64,000 nt of DNA, taken from contig BJOX01000228.1 in the NCBI GenBank assembly GCA_009731375.1, forward strand, positions 618,822 through 682,821, given 5' to 3'. Below the pieces are notes generated by a model, which was not told the origin of the DNA, ran no database searches, and saw only the letters and a list, made by a program, of their open reading frames with translations. Within the stretch, counting starts at the first letter, position 1; the number at the start of each line of letters is the position of its first letter. A program made the position numbers and the translations under genes. This document shows positions 21,716 through 30,307 of this stretch, piece by piece. This stretch comes from Paulinella micropora (Eukaryota; Cercozoa; Imbricatea; Euglyphida).

Positions 21716-22537
21716 ATGGAGCAGATTAACAATGTTAAAGTTAAACCTGTTAAGCAAAACGGAGATGGCGACAAGTTGGCAAAAGGATATAAGTTATTTG
21801 ACGAGCCGTATGCCAATATATTTCTTCTCGCTCGTAAGAAGAGTGGCAAGACGACCGCACTGTTCGAAATCCTGAAACGAACGACGGACAAAAAGACCCG
21901 TATTGTTATTATTGCCAGCACGATACACAAGGACCACATTTACAAAGAAATGGTTAAGCACTTTAAGAAGAAGGGAAACCCGATGGCGATATACACATAT
22001 TTGAAAGCGGACGGCTACAGTGTAATCGATTACGAGTTAGACAAACTCAACAAACCCGACGAAGAGCAAGAAGAGGGCGAAATCGTTCAGGATGGAAAAG
22101 AAGAACCGAAGCCGAAGTGTATTTATTTTGGTAAAGAGGACGAAAAGAAGAAATCAGAAGCCCCCGCTGAGAGACCGTCTAAGTATCAAACTCCCGAAGT
22201 CGTGTTCGTGCTAGATGACCTCGGCTCAGGTTTAAGGGATAAGTCCGTCAGCGACCTGTTGAAAAAAAATAGACACTACAAGTCGAAGGTAATTATGAGC
22301 TCTCAGTATCTGAACGACTTACGACCCGAAGCGATTAAACAGCTGGACTACCTTCTTATTTTTCCGGGACAGAGCGTGGATAAAATCGAACTCGTGTATA
22401 AACATCTAGATTTGGGTTATGACCTTGAATACTTTATTGAAAAATATCACGAGGCGACGAAAGAGAGGTTTAACTTTTTGTATGTGGATGCGGTATCGGA
22501 TGAACTACGACAAAATTTTAACAAACGATTTTTATGA
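21716..22537 (+). CDS. FtsK/HerA-type genome-packaging ATPase
   Basis: 273 residues. It would pump viral DNA into capsids using ATP. Walker A is LLARKKSGKTTALF (about residues 37-50, with K45 and T46). Walker B is VVFVLDDLG (about 162-170), followed by a sensor-like KVIMSSQYLNDL (191-202). The protein ends NKRFL. The length and motif spacing fit the A32-like packaging ATPases of Mavericks, virophages and large DNA viruses. An acidic, Lys/Pro-containing insertion at about 113-155 separates the two motifs. Intact frame. It opens the ATPase, protease, minor capsid, major capsid module. Confidence 0.93.
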   Translation: MEQINNVKVKPVKQNGDGDKLAKGYKLFDEPYANIFLLARKKSGKTTALFEILKRTTDKKTRIVIIASTIHKDHIYKEMVKHFKKKGNPMAIYTYLKADGYSVIDYELDKLNKPDEEQEEGEIVQDGKEEPKPKCIYFGKEDEKKKSEAPAERPSKYQTPEVVFVLDDLGSGLRDKSVSDLLKKNRHYKSKVIMSSQYLNDLRPEAIKQLDYLLIFPGQSVDKIELVYKHLDLGYDLEYFIEKYHEATKERFNFLYVDAVSDELRQNFNKRFL

Positions 22538-22572
22538 ATTTATTATTAATTATTTTTTTTCTATATATTATA

Positions 22573-22887
22573 ATGGTCGTCAAAACAACAAGGGTTGAAG
22601 TCATTCCAACAGTCGGAAAAATAACAAGAAACTCAAACACAATGGCGGGCGGAAAAAAGAAAACTGGTCGCAAGAAGGGATGTGGGCAGCAGGGCGGCAA
22701 AGTAAATTGGAAGAAGGTAGGACAAGCGATAATGGATGCCAATAGGTTTATCAAGAAGAACCAATTGATTTCGAAGGGTGCTACTTTTCTTAGCGATGTC
22801 GGAGTGCCTTATGCGGACCGTGTAGCGAGGGCGGCGGCTAAACAAGGCTACGGCAAGCAGCGAGGCCGTGGGGCGCTTAAATTCTAA
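22573..22887 (+). CDS. Small basic virion-core-like protein (104 aa)
   Basis: I choose ATG 22,573 (MVVKTTRVEV) because it sits directly behind the recurrent promoter-like TTTTTTTTCTATATATTATA; an upstream in-frame ATG at 22,534 overlaps the ATPase stop, and ATG 22,642 is also possible. The protein is strongly basic with GGKKKTGRKKGCGQQGGK, an alpha-helical middle, and a C-terminus AKQGYGKQRGRGALKF. It resembles in character the small DNA-condensing core proteins of adenoviruses and related viruses; this is inferred from charge and position. Confidence 0.65.
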   Translation: MVVKTTRVEVIPTVGKITRNSNTMAGGKKKTGRKKGCGQQGGKVNWKKVGQAIMDANRFIKKNQLISKGATFLSDVGVPYADRVARAAAKQGYGKQRGRGALKF

Positions 22888-22948
22888 ACCCCCCGAAGAT
22901 AGTATTAAACTAAACTTTTTATTATTTTTTTACATTAATATATACAGT

Positions 22949-24040
22949 ATGAAGACTAAAAAGAAAACTAAGCAACGACCGCCGAGGATATACAGAACAA
23001 AAGATGGTCGGCCATATATCAAAGTAAAAGGTAAGAGAACATATCTTAACTTTGGAAATAAAACGAATGACTTATCTACGCTTCAAATTGTTAAGCTGTT
23101 TATGAAATACTTGAATAAAACAAAATCCAAGAAACAGTGGCCGAACCATAAAGACAAGAAAAAAGTTCAGAGCCTGTCAGAGATTGAACAGAACACGAGA
23201 ATGGCTATTCAAGACCACTTAGATAAACTAAAACAGGAGAAATATGAAAAGATAGAAGCCATAGATAAGAAGGAGAAAGCGGACATTGAAGAAAAAGACC
23301 AGGAAAGGAAGAGGCAACACCGCAAAGAATTAGCCGACATACAAGAACGACAAGATGAAAAGAACCGGGAACTTATGAAAGAGCAACGACTTATTGATGA
23401 ATTACGGGGAACTAAGCAAGGACTATTAACAGCACCTATTGAAGAAAAAACGCCAAAAAAACATACTCCAAAATCATCTCCAAGCGGAATAACTGATATA
23501 ACTGATGAAGTAAACAAGCAAGCAAAAGATTTGAAAGATGAAAGGAGAAAAAGAATTATTGATGCTATGTTTACAGAGGGTATGAGATTACAACGAAAAA
23601 ATACTGGAAAACCTAAACATAACGCCATAGTATCCAGCCTTATAAAAGCAGGCGTTGATATTAAAATTGTAAAACCAAAAGGCAAAAAGAAAAATTATTC
23701 AGAGACGTTGAAACAATGGTTGTACACTCAAAAATTTACAGAAAAAATAACTTCTCCTGATGAAGGCTGGAACACAGTCGATAAACTTGTAAAAGAAAAG
23801 AAAACACCACAGACAAAACAACCACCATTACCCCTACCACCACCCCCCGATGAGAAGACCCCTAATTCGCCCGAGGCTAAACAGCTAATATTCGAGTTGA
23901 CGCAGGGACAATCACAAGCACCACCCCCAGACCAACAACCGCCCCCAGACCAACAACAAGCACCCGACCAACAACCACCCTTAGAAAATGATACACAACC
24001 ACCACCCGACACTTCGCAAGATGGAACAGGAGAGGGTTGA
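22949..24040 (+). CDS. Hypothetical charged protein with Pro/Gln-rich tail (363 aa)
   Basis: The start is ATG 22,949 (MKTKKKTKQRPPRIYRTKDG), which follows TTTTTTTACATTAATATATACAGT. The N-terminal segment YRTKDGRPYIKVKGKRTYLN looks like a small beta domain, followed by a long Lys/Glu coiled coil (about residues 85-180), then a helical domain, then a low-complexity tail with PPPDQQPPPDQQ repeats. The stop codon overlaps the protease start (TGATG), so the two are translated from adjacent or coupled frames. The position between ATPase and protease suggests a scaffold or virion protein that the protease might process; no direct evidence. Confidence 0.75.
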   Translation: MKTKKKTKQRPPRIYRTKDGRPYIKVKGKRTYLNFGNKTNDLSTLQIVKLFMKYLNKTKSKKQWPNHKDKKKVQSLSEIEQNTRMAIQDHLDKLKQEKYEKIEAIDKKEKADIEEKDQERKRQHRKELADIQERQDEKNRELMKEQRLIDELRGTKQGLLTAPIEEKTPKKHTPKSSPSGITDITDEVNKQAKDLKDERRKRIIDAMFTEGMRLQRKNTGKPKHNAIVSSLIKAGVDIKIVKPKGKKKNYSETLKQWLYTQKFTEKITSPDEGWNTVDKLVKEKKTPQTKQPPLPLPPPPDEKTPNSPEAKQLIFELTQGQSQAPPPDQQPPPDQQQAPDQQPPLENDTQPPPDTSQDGTGEG

Positions 24041-24519
24041 TGACGGACGAAATAAATGAGATTATGAAAAAACATAAGTGGTTTCTTGGCACAGTTCCCA
24101 GCGACCAGCTCGACACTTTGAACCCCGGAAGCAGAAAGCGATACGGCTTCATAATGAACTTAGACCGCCATAATCAAGGAGGCTCACACTGGATAGCAGT
24201 TTGGATTTCTCTGAATGGAGACAGAGCTGTTGAAGTTTATGACCCGCTAGCAGAATATGAGCCGACTGAACTTTTCCAACATCAAATGAAACAGCTATTA
24301 GATAAAAGCCGTCCTGATAGTTATTTATTAATGAAGGTTAATCAAGTAAAACAACAGAGCGATACCTCAGATACCTGCGGATGGCACAGTATGCGGTTTC
24401 TTTTAGAGCGGGCGAAAGGAACCCGTTTTAAATTTGCCAGCGGATGGACTGATTTGAAAGAGAAGGAGGCGGAGGAGTTGAAATCGCAGAACGGCTACGG
24501 CTTTGATACTTTCATTTAG
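24040..24519 (+). CDS. Adenovirus-type (C5/Ulp1-like) cysteine protease
   Basis: 159 residues from ATG 24,040, about the usual size for capsid-maturation proteases of adenoviruses, Mavericks and virophages. Catalytic signature in order: His50 in GGSHWIAVWI, acidic residue Asp68 in VEVYDPLAEY, Gln105/106 in VKQQSD (oxyanion hole), and nucleophile Cys113 in SDTCGWHSMRFLL. It would cleave capsid or core precursors during virion assembly. It sits directly upstream of the capsid genes. Intact frame. Confidence 0.93.
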   Translation: MTDEINEIMKKHKWFLGTVPSDQLDTLNPGSRKRYGFIMNLDRHNQGGSHWIAVWISLNGDRAVEVYDPLAEYEPTELFQHQMKQLLDKSRPDSYLLMKVNQVKQQSDTSDTCGWHSMRFLLERAKGTRFKFASGWTDLKEKEAEELKSQNGYGFDTFI

Positions 24520-24590
24520 ACCCCCTCCGTTGTGGTAATTAAAACAAAAAAATATTTTAGAATATATATACAGTATAATTTTTTGAGATT

Positions 24591-24621
24591 GTAAGTGGTT
24601 TTTTGAAAAAAAAGCACTTAC
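24591..24621. promoter_or_regulatory. Perfect-arm hairpin in the minor-capsid leader
   Basis: GTAAGTG and CACTTAC pair around a T-tract/A-tract inner stem, immediately before the ATG of the minor capsid gene. The promoter-like AATATATATACAG lies about 30 bases upstream. It could act in the mRNA leader or bind a protein. Confidence 0.5.
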
Positions 24622-24622
24622 T

Positions 24623-25435
24623 ATGGAATACAAAGGAGGGAGAAGTTCGGGTATCTATTACATAAACAGTAAAAATAGGATAAACGGCACAGACAGCGAT
24701 TTCACTCATTCCATTGATATGAAAGGGTTAGACAACCCGACGCACTGTAAAATACTTCATATCTATGTTCCGAAATCGTATTACTCCGTGGCAAGTCCTT
24801 ATAACACTTTTACTCTGAGTGAAGATGGATATGAGGTGCTCATTACGATACCTGAGGGCAACTACACAATGAATAACTTAAAAAATAAGCTGACCGAAGT
24901 GCTAACCGCAGAAAGCCCGAACGATTACACATACACGGTCGCGAGCAACAACACGAATACCGACCCCGAAGATGGAAAGCTATTATTTACCGTAGCGAAC
25001 AACGGAGGCATTCAACCGCGGTTTATATTCGACACCGAAACACGTATCCACGAAGTAATGGGTTTTGACCGAGACTCGACATATTTCTTCGCTAATGACG
25101 TCATCAAGTCTCCAAATGTAATTATTCTTACAGGAGAAAAAACATTGTATCTACAGTCGGACCTGATTGGCGAAGGCGATAATCACGTGCTTCAAGAAAT
25201 ATATACCGCTAACGAAATCCCGTTCGGCTCTGTTATCTACGACGGCTCTGGCAGTGAATATGGCAAAAGACTGTCCGCCAATTCAAACAATGTTTATCGG
25301 TTTTATTTGACAGACGAAAACGACCAACCAATAAACCTTAACGGTCTCGGCATTGTAATGACACTGTTAATTTATCGAGAGACGAATTATTTTAATTTAT
25401 TTTCATCATTTTTTAATTTGTTGAAAAACCGTTAA
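24623..25435 (+). CDS. Minor capsid (penton-type) protein
   Basis: 270 residues. N-terminal signature INSKNRINGTDSDFTHSID, a strand-rich body, and TIPEGNYTMNNLKNKLTEVL and MGFDRDSTYFF motifs that recur in minor capsid proteins of Polinton-like viruses and other small dsDNA viruses. It is expected to be a single jelly-roll subunit forming pentameric vertices. The location between protease and major capsid gene is the one expected. Intact frame; it ends in a hydrophobic, basic tail (FNLFSSFFNLLKNR). Confidence 0.85.
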   Translation: MEYKGGRSSGIYYINSKNRINGTDSDFTHSIDMKGLDNPTHCKILHIYVPKSYYSVASPYNTFTLSEDGYEVLITIPEGNYTMNNLKNKLTEVLTAESPNDYTYTVASNNTNTDPEDGKLLFTVANNGGIQPRFIFDTETRIHEVMGFDRDSTYFFANDVIKSPNVIILTGEKTLYLQSDLIGEGDNHVLQEIYTANEIPFGSVIYDGSGSEYGKRLSANSNNVYRFYLTDENDQPINLNGLGIVMTLLIYRETNYFNLFSSFFNLLKNR

Positions 25436-25501
25436 TTATAATTATTTATTTTTTTATCAATAAGATATAGTGCTGTTAATTTGCGAACTACAAAAACAAA
25501 A

Positions 25502-27048
25502 ATGTCAGTCCAATACGGTGGCGAACTCGTCCATCAGTCGAAGGAACTGCTTACTGGAAAGTATGAGTTGAATAAACTTACCAGCCGTGAAGGGTCGGCG
25601 AGTATTACTCTCACTACCGCGGGTGGAAATGAGAGCACATTTGAAATCCCTACTCGTCCTTTGAACCTTGCGAGGTCTGTGTTGCGATTTACTTACACTC
25701 CTGCGGCATCTGTTGGTTATAATCGTATTTTTATGGATTGCTTGAGTATGATTAGAACGATTGAATTGCGAACCCGAAGTGGTTTGTATTTGTGTAATCT
25801 CCAAAATGTCGGCAACTACACGAAGATTGTATGGAAACCTGAAACTTGCTATCAAAAATTTATGGCGCTTGAAAATCACGGGGCGGGTCAGTCTAGTGGT
25901 GGAATGCTTCAGAAGTGTAATGCCCCGACTACATTTGCGGCAAAAGCAACAAGTTATGCTAGAATTAATTCTATGAACACCACAGCAACCGCCGCAGTTG
26001 GTGATATTGCGGCACATACCGCTCTAGTTGGAAATGCTGTAGGAGACATAAATGCTGGACTTACTGACCTTGAAGGAAAGATTAACACCGTCAAGAACAA
26101 TCTTCGTGCCTTATCCACTACTATACAGGCAGAACTGACTGATGCCTTTGACCGCTCGTTGCTAACGGAACAGGTAATGCTAGTTTTGTCAATGTGGCAT
26201 ATGAAGAAGCCAAGTATTTTGAAGGAGGAACTAATGCGACCCCCGATCCCGTTATCAATGTTAAACTTCCTTTGGGTATGCTGTTTGGCACTATTTTTGA
26301 ATTGGATAAGACTATTGGCTTCAATGAAATCCTCGACATGCGTATTGTGTGGGAAGGAACTAACCGCGCCTTCTTCTATGGAACGGACGCTAAGAGTGTT
26401 GCGGCTGGAGCCACTGCGACTATTGTTGGAGCCACTGTTTCAAACTTGAACTTGTTTCTGTCCGTGGAAACCGACCCGAATGTTATCCTCGGCGTCCAGC
26501 AGAAGATTGCGGGTGAGGGCTTTCCATTTAAGATTGAATACCCTATCTGTTGGAAACAAAACCTTCAAACGCTTCAGCAAAACTATGTTATTAAGATGAA
26601 CCGCTCACAGGGTGAGAGAATTCGTCGTATCTATACATCCGCCTTCAACAACACTGAGAGTTCAAATACCGCTTTTGATAATGATAACAGGGCGGATGCG
26701 AAAATTATTACTTATTATACAACACTCGATGGAACCCGCCTTCAACAGTTTGATATTGACACTTCTGAGAATGAGGACTATATGATTTTGAAAGATAAGT
26801 TGAAGGGAAGTGCTATTTTGAATTCTGATGTCTATCATTACAACTGGTTCCATGTTGATACTTGGGATAACAACCGCCCGCTGTGCGATAAGGATACCGA
26901 CGGCTATGAGGTAAGCGGTCTGAGCCTTGACACTGAGAGACGATATGAATTCGTTTCAACTACTGCGGGAAACAATCTTAACCATTACACTTATGCTATT
27001 CTTCAACGAAGTGTGCTTGTTAAGGGAATTGAAATTATTATGTCTTAG
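25502..27048 (+). CDS. Major capsid protein (double jelly-roll type), frameshifted
   Basis: Starts at ATG 25,502 (MSVQYGGELVHQSKELLTG) and would be about 515 residues, the size of MCPs of Polinton-like viruses. The frame changes once between 26,150 and 26,160, near CGCTCGTTGC. Downstream motifs include LPLGMLFGTIFELDKTIGFN, PFKIEYPICWKQN, RIRRIYTSAFNN and YHYNWFHVDTWDNNRP. MCP trimers would form the icosahedral shell. The identification rests on module position, size and motif character; a structure prediction would settle it. No stops occur in either half apart from the single break, so it was functional recently or is a base-calling error. Confidence 0.87.
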
Positions 27049-27136
27049 CAGGGACAAGCCCCCGCACCCCCTCCGGTTATGTGGTAGGTTTTTAATTTTT
27101 ATTAGTTAATTTATTTTTTTCTTACAATAATATACG

Positions 27137-28390
27137 ATGTCCTCTCATCAGAGAAATTTGATAGCTCAAAATCCGGACGGAGACTTTATAAACCTAAAGG
27201 TCGGATATGACGGACACATTGAAACTAATAATATGAAAACCGCTTTCGGCGAAGCATTAACTAGTCAATTAACGCCCGTTGTTCAGGAGATTTTCCCATA
27301 TACCATTAATACGCGAATATGGACGAAGACCGAAACGAAATCCACAGTTTCATTTTCAAGCAATATGGCAGAGTTGAAGACACAAGCAGACGCGACGAGT
27401 AGTGCGGAGTTGGTAAGCAAAAAAAGAATTAAATACAGAACGGGTATGGGCGTCCTTACTCGTTTCACAGCTCTATGGAATACAGACGAGACTAAGGACT
27501 ACTATTCATTCATCGGCATAGGAGATAGTGGATTAAATGATGGCTTCTATTTCTACAAAAGTTATGATCAAGGAATGAATATTCTTCATTGTAAAGGAGG
27601 TGCTAGCTTCCGCTATAATCAGGCGGTCTGGGATGACCCGTGTGATGGAAGCGCAGTTATGCCAGTCATCGACTTCACTAAAGGAAACGTATTTCAGATT
27701 TCGTTTCAGTATTTGGGATTTGGTGCTATAAGGTTTTATATTGAGAACCCTTCCACTGGAGAATTTCAACTAATCCACACTTTGAGATATGCTAATTCTA
27801 ATTTAGGTGTGAGTCTACGAAACACTACATTACCATTTTCTGCTGTTATGAGAAATGATAACGACACAGGAATTCATTACCTTAAAACCGCGAGTGTTAG
27901 TATGTTTATAGAAGGAACTAACACTATTAATACAAGCATATCAAACGAAGCGGAAGGAGATGAAAAGGCGAGCACTACGGAAAGTCCAATTCTCAGCATA
28001 AAAAATAAAACGACTTTTAATGGCGGTGCGACCAATTATTCAATCGTTTACCCAACTCTCGTGAGCATATCAAACGAAGATGCTAAAGTTAACATAGTGC
28101 GAATTGTGAAAACGACTGGAGCACTTACGGCAGAGAACTTCGTTGATATTGATGCCACGACTTCAATCATATCAAAGGATGTCTCTGCGACTGCCCTCGG
28201 TGGTGCCACTATAACGGACGTAATTCTAAAACTTTATGTTAATGCTACTTCTAGCCAACTTATTGACCTGCGAACTTACGACGTTCAACTTTCTCCTGGC
28301 GAAAATCTAACATTTTTACAAAAGTCTGTATCGACTGTTAATAATGGAGGAAATGTGAGTGTTATCGTTAATTTTTTAGAAGACCACTAA
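27137..28390 (+). CDS. Probable virion surface/structural protein (417 aa)
   Basis: ATG at 27,137 directly behind TTTTTTTCTTACAATAATATACG. The N-terminus has MKTAFGEALTSQLTPVVQEI, a pattern I associate with structural proteins of phages and protist viruses. The middle is a beta-sandwich-like region (about residues 100-260: FTALWNTDETKDYYSFIGIG, FGAIRFYIENPSTGEFQLI). The C-terminal third has regular beta-repeats. No catalytic motif is seen. It follows the MCP and shares its promoter type, so it is probably late and structural, perhaps a spike or lectin-like decoration. Confidence 0.6.
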   Translation: MSSHQRNLIAQNPDGDFINLKVGYDGHIETNNMKTAFGEALTSQLTPVVQEIFPYTINTRIWTKTETKSTVSFSSNMAELKTQADATSSAELVSKKRIKYRTGMGVLTRFTALWNTDETKDYYSFIGIGDSGLNDGFYFYKSYDQGMNILHCKGGASFRYNQAVWDDPCDGSAVMPVIDFTKGNVFQISFQYLGFGAIRFYIENPSTGEFQLIHTLRYANSNLGVSLRNTTLPFSAVMRNDNDTGIHYLKTASVSMFIEGTNTINTSISNEAEGDEKASTTESPILSIKNKTTFNGGATNYSIVYPTLVSISNEDAKVNIVRIVKTTGALTAENFVDIDATTSIISKDVSATALGGATITDVILKLYVNATSSQLIDLRTYDVQLSPGENLTFLQKSVSTVNNGGNVSVIVNFLEDH

Positions 28391-28438
28391 TATTTATTTA
28401 ATTTTGTAATATTTTTTTTCTAATATAATATAGTAAAT

Positions 28439-29076
28439 ATGTTTTACCGTCGTAAGTTATACCATATTGGAGGGCTGAGGTTTCTCACAAAAGCGTCTAT
28501 CAAATCGCACATAAGAGGAATTATAAGCAAATACGCTGATGGAGAAGTGCTGAATCCAGAAGATAGCAATTTCGTGCGCGACCTGATAACTCATCATCCG
28601 GGCATAAAAGATGGCATCATTGACGTTGAAAGTAATTTGAACACAGGAAGCAAACACTTTCGTGCGGATGGTAAGCCGTTTTCGTGGAATTGCTGTGTTG
28701 ACCTCATGGGGCTTAGTGAAACAAAAAAAATAGCTAGAATGATAAAAGATGCGAGCAGGAATACGATAAGACCGCAATACAAGAATATCTCGACCTTATG
28801 GCAATTGATGTATTCGTGGAACCCCGCTATGTGTGCGAAATAAGTGGAGATATATATGAGCGGGTTAATGTTCACGTCGACCATCACTTTGACCTCATAC
28901 AATTCAAAGACATCCTTCAACAATACCTGGAAGTTAATAGAGAAGTAGAAGTTGAAGACGGCTTATTGAAAGAACCGCATTTCACTAAGTTTAGCGAATT
29001 CCATAAACAGAAAGCAATACTGCGAATAATAAAAAAAGAAATCAATATTAGAGGTAAAATGTATTTTCTACGATAA
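28439..29076 (+). CDS. DUF3223/DCL-like protein with HNH-like C-terminus, frameshifted
   Basis: The first half (ATG 28,439) carries LITHHPGIKDGIIDVES and HFRADGKPFSWNCCVDLMG, which match the DCL/DUF3223 signature (HP, then DG and an F-S-W/C motif). A one-base shift near 28,755-28,765 continues into EYLDLMAIDVFVEPRYVCEI and RVNVHVDHHFDLIQF. C-x-I-S-G followed by VDHH resembles an HNH-type metal site found with DUF3223 in some viral and algal proteins. It could be a DNA endonuclease or a nucleic-acid-binding factor. The gene ends at 29,076, overlapping the end of the opposite-strand gene. The domain calls are by eye. Confidence 0.6.
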
Positions 29077-29256
29077 ATACTTTTTCACTTCATCTTTATT
29101 CTTAAAATAAGGCTGTTGAACTAACCATTCGAGATATGGCTTATCAATCTTGGCAACATCTTCAATTTTTTTATGTATATATTTTCCATATTGTAGAGTT
29201 TTATTTACTTCTTCCTCTTCATCGGGAATTTCTTTTTTTGCTTCGGCTTCGCTCAT
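29068..29256 (-). CDS. Small DUF3820-like protein (62 aa), paralogue A
   Basis: MSEAEAKKEIPDEEEEVNK, then LQYGKYIHKKIEDVAKIDKP and YLEWLVQQPYF. The GKY ... IEDVAKIDKPYLEWL core resembles the short domain found in DUF3820 and exonuclease-X C-termini. Its neighbour at 29,288 is a clear paralogue over the last 40 residues, so this is a local tandem duplication. The AT-rich promoter-like TTTTTTAATATAATATATACA lies directly before the ATG. Confidence 0.75.
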   Translation of the reverse strand: MSEAEAKKEIPDEEEEVNKTLQYGKYIHKKIEDVAKIDKPYLEWLVQQPYFKNKDEVKKYLS

Positions 29257-29287
29257 TGTATATATTATATTAAAAAATAATCTTGGT

Positions 29288-29563
29288 TTATAAATATTTT
29301 TTCAATTCGTCTTTATTACTACACCACGGCTGACGAACTAACCATTCAATATATGGCTTGTCAATCTTGGCAATGTCTTCTATTTTTTTGCCTTTGTATT
29401 TACCAAAGTGGAACACGTCTTTTGGCTGAGCATTTCTCATTTCTTCAATCGCTTTTATTTCGTCGTGGATTACCTTTTGGACATCTTCCAACGAGAAGGA
29501 TTTTTTTTCGCCTTCGATGGAAAGTTTTTGGAACTTCTCGCACAGTCTAGTAAGGGTAGACAT
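29288..29563 (-). CDS. Small DUF3820-like protein (91 aa), paralogue B
   Basis: I choose ATG 29,563 (MSTLTRLCEKFQKLSIEGEK), as the longer frame upstream runs through promoter sequence. An N-terminal helical segment is followed by FHFGKYKGKKIEDIAKIDKP and YIEWLVRQPWC, close to paralogue A. In cellular proteins this domain accompanies nucleases; on its own it may be a DNA-binding or adaptor module. It is divergent from the lipase gene, sharing a 54-bp promoter region. Confidence 0.75.
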   Translation of the reverse strand: MSTLTRLCEKFQKLSIEGEKKSFSLEDVQKVIHDEIKAIEEMRNAQPKDVFHFGKYKGKKIEDIAKIDKPYIEWLVRQPWCSNKDELKKYL

Positions 29564-29617
29564 AGTAGAGTGTATATAGTAGACAGTATAAAAAAATAAA
29601 AAATTAAATAATATAGG

Positions 29618-30307
29618 ATGAGCGAGTGGATTGTCTTTGTAAAGGCTTACTCTGCTAAACACGGTATAAGCTACGGGGAGGCGTTGAAAAAGGCTGGCAA
29701 GGAATGGAAGCGGCAGAAGGGAGGCAATGCGGAGTTGTCTGAGGATGTCTATTCGCCCTCGTCTGAACGAAAAGGGGCTGACGGATGGAAGCCTGTCTCC
29801 AGCAAAGAAAAATCGACCGTGTATGAGAAAGATGGTAAAGCTATTGTAGCATTCAGAGGAAGCGCGGATAAGAGGGACTTGCTAACCGACGTCGCGCTGG
29901 TAAAGGGAGTGTTAAAAAGAACCCCGAGATATAAAGAAGAGCAGAAGCTGGTCGACGAAGTCATAAAGAAATATGGTAAGGATAACGTAGAGTTGACGGG
30001 TCATAGCCTTGGCGGGACGATAGCGAAAGACCTGAGCCGGCAGACGGGGGTAAGGGCGACCACATACAACAAAGGTAGTAGCACGAAGGACCTCATTGAA
30101 GGAGTAATTGATAGAGTAGCCACTAGGGTAAATCCGAAAGGAAAGAGGGCGAAGACTGCGAAACTGACCACGAACTACCGAACCGCATTCGACCCCGTTT
30201 CATTACTAGGGGCGACGGCGGTAAATACTAAGTTAGTGAAGGCGACGAGGGGAGTTCATACTATTAGAAGCTTCAAGGGTAGAGGAGTCAAAAAAATATA
30301 TCTATGA
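29618..30307 (+). CDS. Class 3 lipase-like alpha/beta hydrolase
   Basis: 229 residues. The N-terminal 32-residue motif SEWIVFVKAYSAKHGISYGE resembles a short domain seen at the start of several virus proteins. The hydrolase core has VAFRGSADKRDLLTD (oxyanion region), the nucleophile elbow LTGHSLGGTIAKDL (Ser130), Asp192 in AFDPVSLLG and His214 in GVHTIRSF, giving a complete Ser-Asp-His triad. It probably hydrolyses phospholipid or triglyceride, perhaps to cross a host membrane during entry or exit (inference). Its stop abuts the convergent PolB stop. Intact. Confidence 0.88.
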   Translation: MSEWIVFVKAYSAKHGISYGEALKKAGKEWKRQKGGNAELSEDVYSPSSERKGADGWKPVSSKEKSTVYEKDGKAIVAFRGSADKRDLLTDVALVKGVLKRTPRYKEEQKLVDEVIKKYGKDNVELTGHSLGGTIAKDLSRQTGVRATTYNKGSSTKDLIEGVIDRVATRVNPKGKRAKTAKLTTNYRTAFDPVSLLGATAVNTKLVKATRGVHTIRSFKGRGVKKIYL

